Made by a program: the position numbers and the translations under genes | Notes under the pieces: generated by a model | What the model was told of the DNA's origin: nothing | Database searches by the model: none | Seen by the model: only the letters and a program-made list of their open reading frames with translations | NCBI GenBank assembly: GCA_963978545.1 | Contig: OZ021725.1 | Location: forward strand, 86,970,305 to 87,034,304 | Length of the DNA stretch: 64,000 bases | Source: Linyphia triangularis | Taxonomy: Eukaryota; Arthropoda; Arachnida; Araneae; Linyphiidae | Reading direction: 5' to 3' | Shown: piece after piece, positions 60,078-64,000 of the stretch | How the letters are laid out: every line of letters starts with the position of its first letter | Position numbering within the stretch: position 1 is the first letter of the stretch

Positions 60078-60081
60078 CTAC

Positions 60082-63000
60082 TTATAGGGTGTAAATAATA
60101 AATACTCTTAATGGTCCAATAGATGTTTCTTTCAAGAAAATCTTTTTCTAAAATTTACTTCTGAAATGGCATAGGGGACATAGTGCCCCCTTGATGAGCC
60201 AGAAATAACTCGTTAAAATATTTAAATCTGGAACTTATTTGGCCGAATTGTTCTGTATAAAGTCACTTCATTGATGACATAATAACCAAGGAAAATTAGT
60301 GACAATATTCAAAGCTACATTTTGATTGGCGAGCTTTTAGTGGAGTATGAAATATTTGGCTAAATGTGTTTCGTCTCTTTCGGAGCGCACCTTTGCCTTC
60401 TTCCCCAACACAATTACAGCAGACAATTAAATATCTAGTGTAATAAATGTTAACTGAATATAATTACTTAAGTCTTAAATGCCTAAAATGTTCTAATAAC
60501 AGAATATATTAATTTTTATGTTGCTAAGGCTACAAGTGAAACTGATAAGAATACAGTTTTAAAAGTTTTTTTATTTTTTTCCTTTGTAGTGTCTCTTAAA
60601 GCCCTATCAAAACAAAACTTTTCCATAAGGTTTAATGTATGAAAAATATGTTACTTGTTACTAGGATACTTTCCCTGCTATGGGCCATTATTTTCCATTG
60701 CTTTCCAAAGCCTTACGTCCACGAAGGTAGGGAGGGAGAGGCCTCTCTACAATCCCTTTTAAAGCCACCTCTAATTACAATCGTCTGTGGTTTGCTCTCT
60801 CTTCCCCTTTGCACGTGACAGCTTGAACCTCTAATTAAGGCAGGGGTGCGCGTAACGAGGGTCCTCTTGCACCCATGTAAAAGGGGCGCTTCACGCACCG
60901 ACGATCCTTTGATGAGCACAACCCCCTCTCCCTCATTCTCTCGCTACCTTTGCCCCCCCCCCCCTTCCAAGAAAAGACGATTTCCCTCATCGAACAAGAA
61001 TGTATTTCTTCTCCGTTGGAGATTTTAATTGCCCCTCCTACCCCCTTCTTAAAATGTCGTCTTGTGAAATGCATCCCCCATGCCCCGTGTCGGTTATAAA
61101 ACAAGGCGTGGAGATCATTTTTTAGATAGCGTGTTCTCACTTTACAAATAAGACGGAGACATGCTAATTGAAGACACTAATACGAAGTGGAAGTAGCTTT
61201 ACTGTAAAGTTAGGATTCTAATTAAAAATAATCCATTTGTCTTTTTTCTTGTACATTTTTAACCTACTGTTATATCAAAAAGGTTAGCAAATGGTTCTGA
61301 TTCATGATCGGAGAGATTATTGAATGGAGTCAACTTGCTTTCATAATACTGCTGTGTAGAACAATGGTAGATCTTGTACGTTAAATCTGTTGAGGTTTCA
61401 GTGTCCTCTCATTGGTATGGTGAGAATGTAAAGAGAAAGAGAGATGGAGAGAAAAAGAAAAGAGAAAAAGAAAGAGCAAAAGAAAAAGAAGGCGATAAAA
61501 AGAAAGAAAAGAGAGAGGACGAGAGAGAGAGAGAGAAAAAAAGAGTTTGAAAGAGAAAGAAATAGAGGGAGAAAGGTTGTGAGGGATGGTGGGACAGAGA
61601 GAAAGATAGTGAAGGAGCGAAAGAGAGAGAAAGAAGAGAGAGAAAGAGCAAGAGAGAGTGAGAGATCGAGAGTGAGGATGATATGTGACAGCTGAGGTAT
61701 CATTGCACCCCTAATGTATAATTTTCCAAAACTCACTGTCTGTTAAATTGTTACTTCAAAATTTAAAAATTTTTACACAATAAATAAAAACAATAATACA
61801 AGTTCATTAATGAAATTAAAATTAATAATGAAGTGAAGCTTATTTTTTAAATATTTGCATTTAAAACTACGATTCATGATTTTCCTTTTATTCTCGGTAA
61901 ACATCTGCTCTCTCTCTTTACCTCAAAACCCCTCGTTTTATAAATTAAATTTTCTATTTGCATACTTTTTAAAATTTTGTAAAAAAAATTATTGCACTAT
62001 TGTCTGCGTTTAATAAAAATGCGATTTGTTTTAAAGTGTGTAATACTTCAGCAGCCTATGCATTTAATAAAACATTGTACTATATAATAGAAAAAAAGAC
62101 TATTGCAAAACAAAATTGAAAGAAACAGTCAAGCTTTTTCTTTATCAATTTGATCCATATGACGTAAGGAGTTTTTTTTTTACATCTTGACAAATATTTA
62201 TAAACAAACTAATCTTATTTATACACCTATGTCTGAAATATTCTCAATGGTCAGATAAAATGTCATATTTACTGAAGTATAATAATGTAAGCTAACCGCA
62301 ATGGAATGAAATGAGAACTAATAAAGTAATCCTACGCCAATCACAGCAGCCCCAGACCTACGTCATGCCCCAGCCTAGTTCGGAAGTAAGCACACCTAAT
62401 CTAGATACGGTGTACACGCCTTGGGTCTAAGCGGCAAAGAACGTTGTGGAGTTTGATTATTGTTATTATTATTGTTATTATGAGGAGTTATAAGAGAGGT
62501 AGGGATGTTCACTTTGGGGCTGGTTCTAAAGGAGGCATTATCGTCCGTTAAAGGCTGAGATGGAAGGCTTTTTGTTGCTGCTTTCCGGGGGAAGAAGTGA
62601 AGCGAAAAGTTAGGTTATAAAAGAGAAAGAGGCCTTATAAAATGGCCTTAATATTCATAACACAAATAGTGCTTATGTACTTATCAAGAAGTGGAACATA
62701 AAATAGTATTTATTGCTAACCTGTTTGGCAGCCAATGTATTTGAGAAGCGTTGTGAAGCTGAAAGTCTTTATTAATGATAATAAGGGTTGGAATAATTAA
62801 AAAGCTATATACACTAAAGCTATTTACAATATACAGATGGATTTTAATTAAATTTCAACTTTCCAAGTGCTTTAAAAAAGCATCTCTGGTAAGAATGACC
62901 TGAGGTTTGACCTGAATGTTCGTGTAAAAAAAAAGAAGGGAAATGGTACGGTATAAAGAAAATGCTATTTCGAACTAATTTTTACCTTCAGTAATACCAT

Positions 63001-64000
63001 TTCTTTTTTCTTCAAGTATATTGGGGTCAAATTTCGGGTCATTCTGACCTTTTTTAAAGTAAAATATTTTTGATTACTCTATAAATTATTTACAGTATAC
63101 GTTATTTACAATATTTACTATATGCAATGTTCACTGTTCACGATATGCACGGTTGATATTATACGTTATTAACAACATTGACTGTCATATAAAATATTTA
63201 CAATACATACTATTATATAAAATATTTACAATATATACTATTATATAAAACTAGGGGGCCCCGCCCCCTGCTCGCTGACGCTCGCCTTAAAGTGAAGCAT
63301 TTAAAATATGCCTTAGCAAAAAGCTATTTCACCTGCATAATGCCATGAAACTAAAAGTGTTTTGTTATTTATGAAGAGCAAGAAATACTTGCAACGTCAT
63401 TATCCTACTGCTGTCGAGACACGTTAAGCAAGGACAGTGTGGCAACGTAGTAGAAAGTTCTTGGAAAACAACAAAAATAAACAGTATCACACGTATATTT
63501 AAAAAAAAATTGGTTATTTCATTGAACAATTATAATTTAGGGGTTGGTTTCGTATGAAGCGCCAAAATAATTAAAGTTGCTTATAGAAATTTCTTAACGA
63601 AGCAATCACATGTTCGCATGATCTTTTTTGCGATACTTAGAAAATAAAATGAAACAGTGAAAGGCCAATTATCCGGCATTCAATCAACCGGAATTTTTTG
63701 AGAGTCAAATTTGGTGAAAAAATTAGCCCTATTTCGCCAAAAGTTTTTTTTTTTTTTAAAAATTCATATGAGATTTTGAAGTTGAGTGGTTGGTTTTATT
63801 CGATATTTTGATAGTTTTCAATTCGTAATAGCTGAATTTCCACTGATTAGAAATGAATATAGGTTCAGATTTACTGCATAATGCCTCTTAGCGACTTTTT
63901 GAAAATTAGCGATTTAGCGTTGAATGTAACCCGGCTACCTCCGGAACATGTTCCAGCATATAACTTTTCCGAAAAGTCTGGTTTATCCGAAAGTCTAATC
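60082..64000. other. No gene recognised; GC-richer island at 60.7-61.1 kb
   Basis: 60700-61100 has opposed frames of 60-101 codons on both strands without domains. The CTAGGGGGCCCCGCCCCCTG block near 63251 resembles repeat termini common in arthropods. The rest is AT-rich with scattered simple repeats. Confidence 0.35.
61431..61680 (+). repeat. Purine-only tract (GA/GAAA-rich)
   Basis: Around 250 bases that are almost entirely A and G, made of GAGA, AAAG and GAAA units. Open frames on both strands here reflect composition only. Confidence 0.85.

Noticed and set aside
61398..61736. 112-codon serine/leucine-rich frame
   Set aside because: It is the complement of the purine-only tract.
62331..62440. 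5S rRNA-like stretch (AGTTCGGAAGTAAGCACACC)
   Set aside because: Only a short resemblance; the internal control regions and overall 5S order are not there.

Overview
The window looks like AT-rich, repeat-dominated nuclear DNA from an animal, most likely an arthropod. Genes are cut into short exons by large introns with canonical splice signals. Most of the remaining sequence is tRNA-derived SINEs, short inverted-repeat transposons, solo LTRs and simple repeats. A chelicerate such as a spider would fit, but nothing here proves it. There are no bacterial operons, rRNA genes or CRISPR arrays. Most long open frames are repeat translations or low-complexity sequence.

Two gene models can be built by splice-site and phase arithmetic. 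(1) On the minus strand, six exons between about 10065 and 711 join in one uninterrupted frame. They encode a secreted protein of about 281 residues with a signal peptide and two CUB domains. The second CUB has lost the usual cysteines. (2) On the plus strand, exons at 23773-23775, 27529-27576, about 28937-28974 and 29632-29893 join into a small basic protein of about 116 residues with a helical, coiled-coil-like centre. I do not recognise its family. At about 23307 there is a strong minus-strand splice donor, and at 23775 a strong plus-strand donor. Between them lie an NRF-1-like palindrome, a CRE and a YY1-like motif. I infer a shared bidirectional promoter, with the CUB gene having a first intron of about 13 kb.

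Region by region: 1-10.2 kb is the CUB gene, with hAT-like, palindromic and pogo-like short elements in its introns. 10.2-23.3 kb is its inferred first intron, packed with SINEs, a TA-flanked inverted-repeat element, a doubled satellite-like array (14.0-16.4 kb) and a decayed pogo/Tigger-type transposon (17.6-20.4 kb). 23.3-30 kb holds the promoter and the small gene; an inverted-repeat element fills the last intron and appears to supply its 3' splice site. 30-64 kb is mostly repeats: nested hAT-type elements (30.1-31.6 kb), seven copies in all across the window of an unclassified ~1 kb repeat, three solo LTRs of one family (43.7, 53.5 and 59.4 kb), one short solo LTR of another (49.2 kb), a SINE inside a SINE inside the ~1 kb repeat (48.2-48.6 kb) and a 306-bp AAAT microsatellite. 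A few isolated frames there (33.2, 35.2 and 55.8 kb) could be exons but are unproven.

All identifications are by eye. Target-site duplications (TSDs) were read directly and are the strongest support for the element boundaries.
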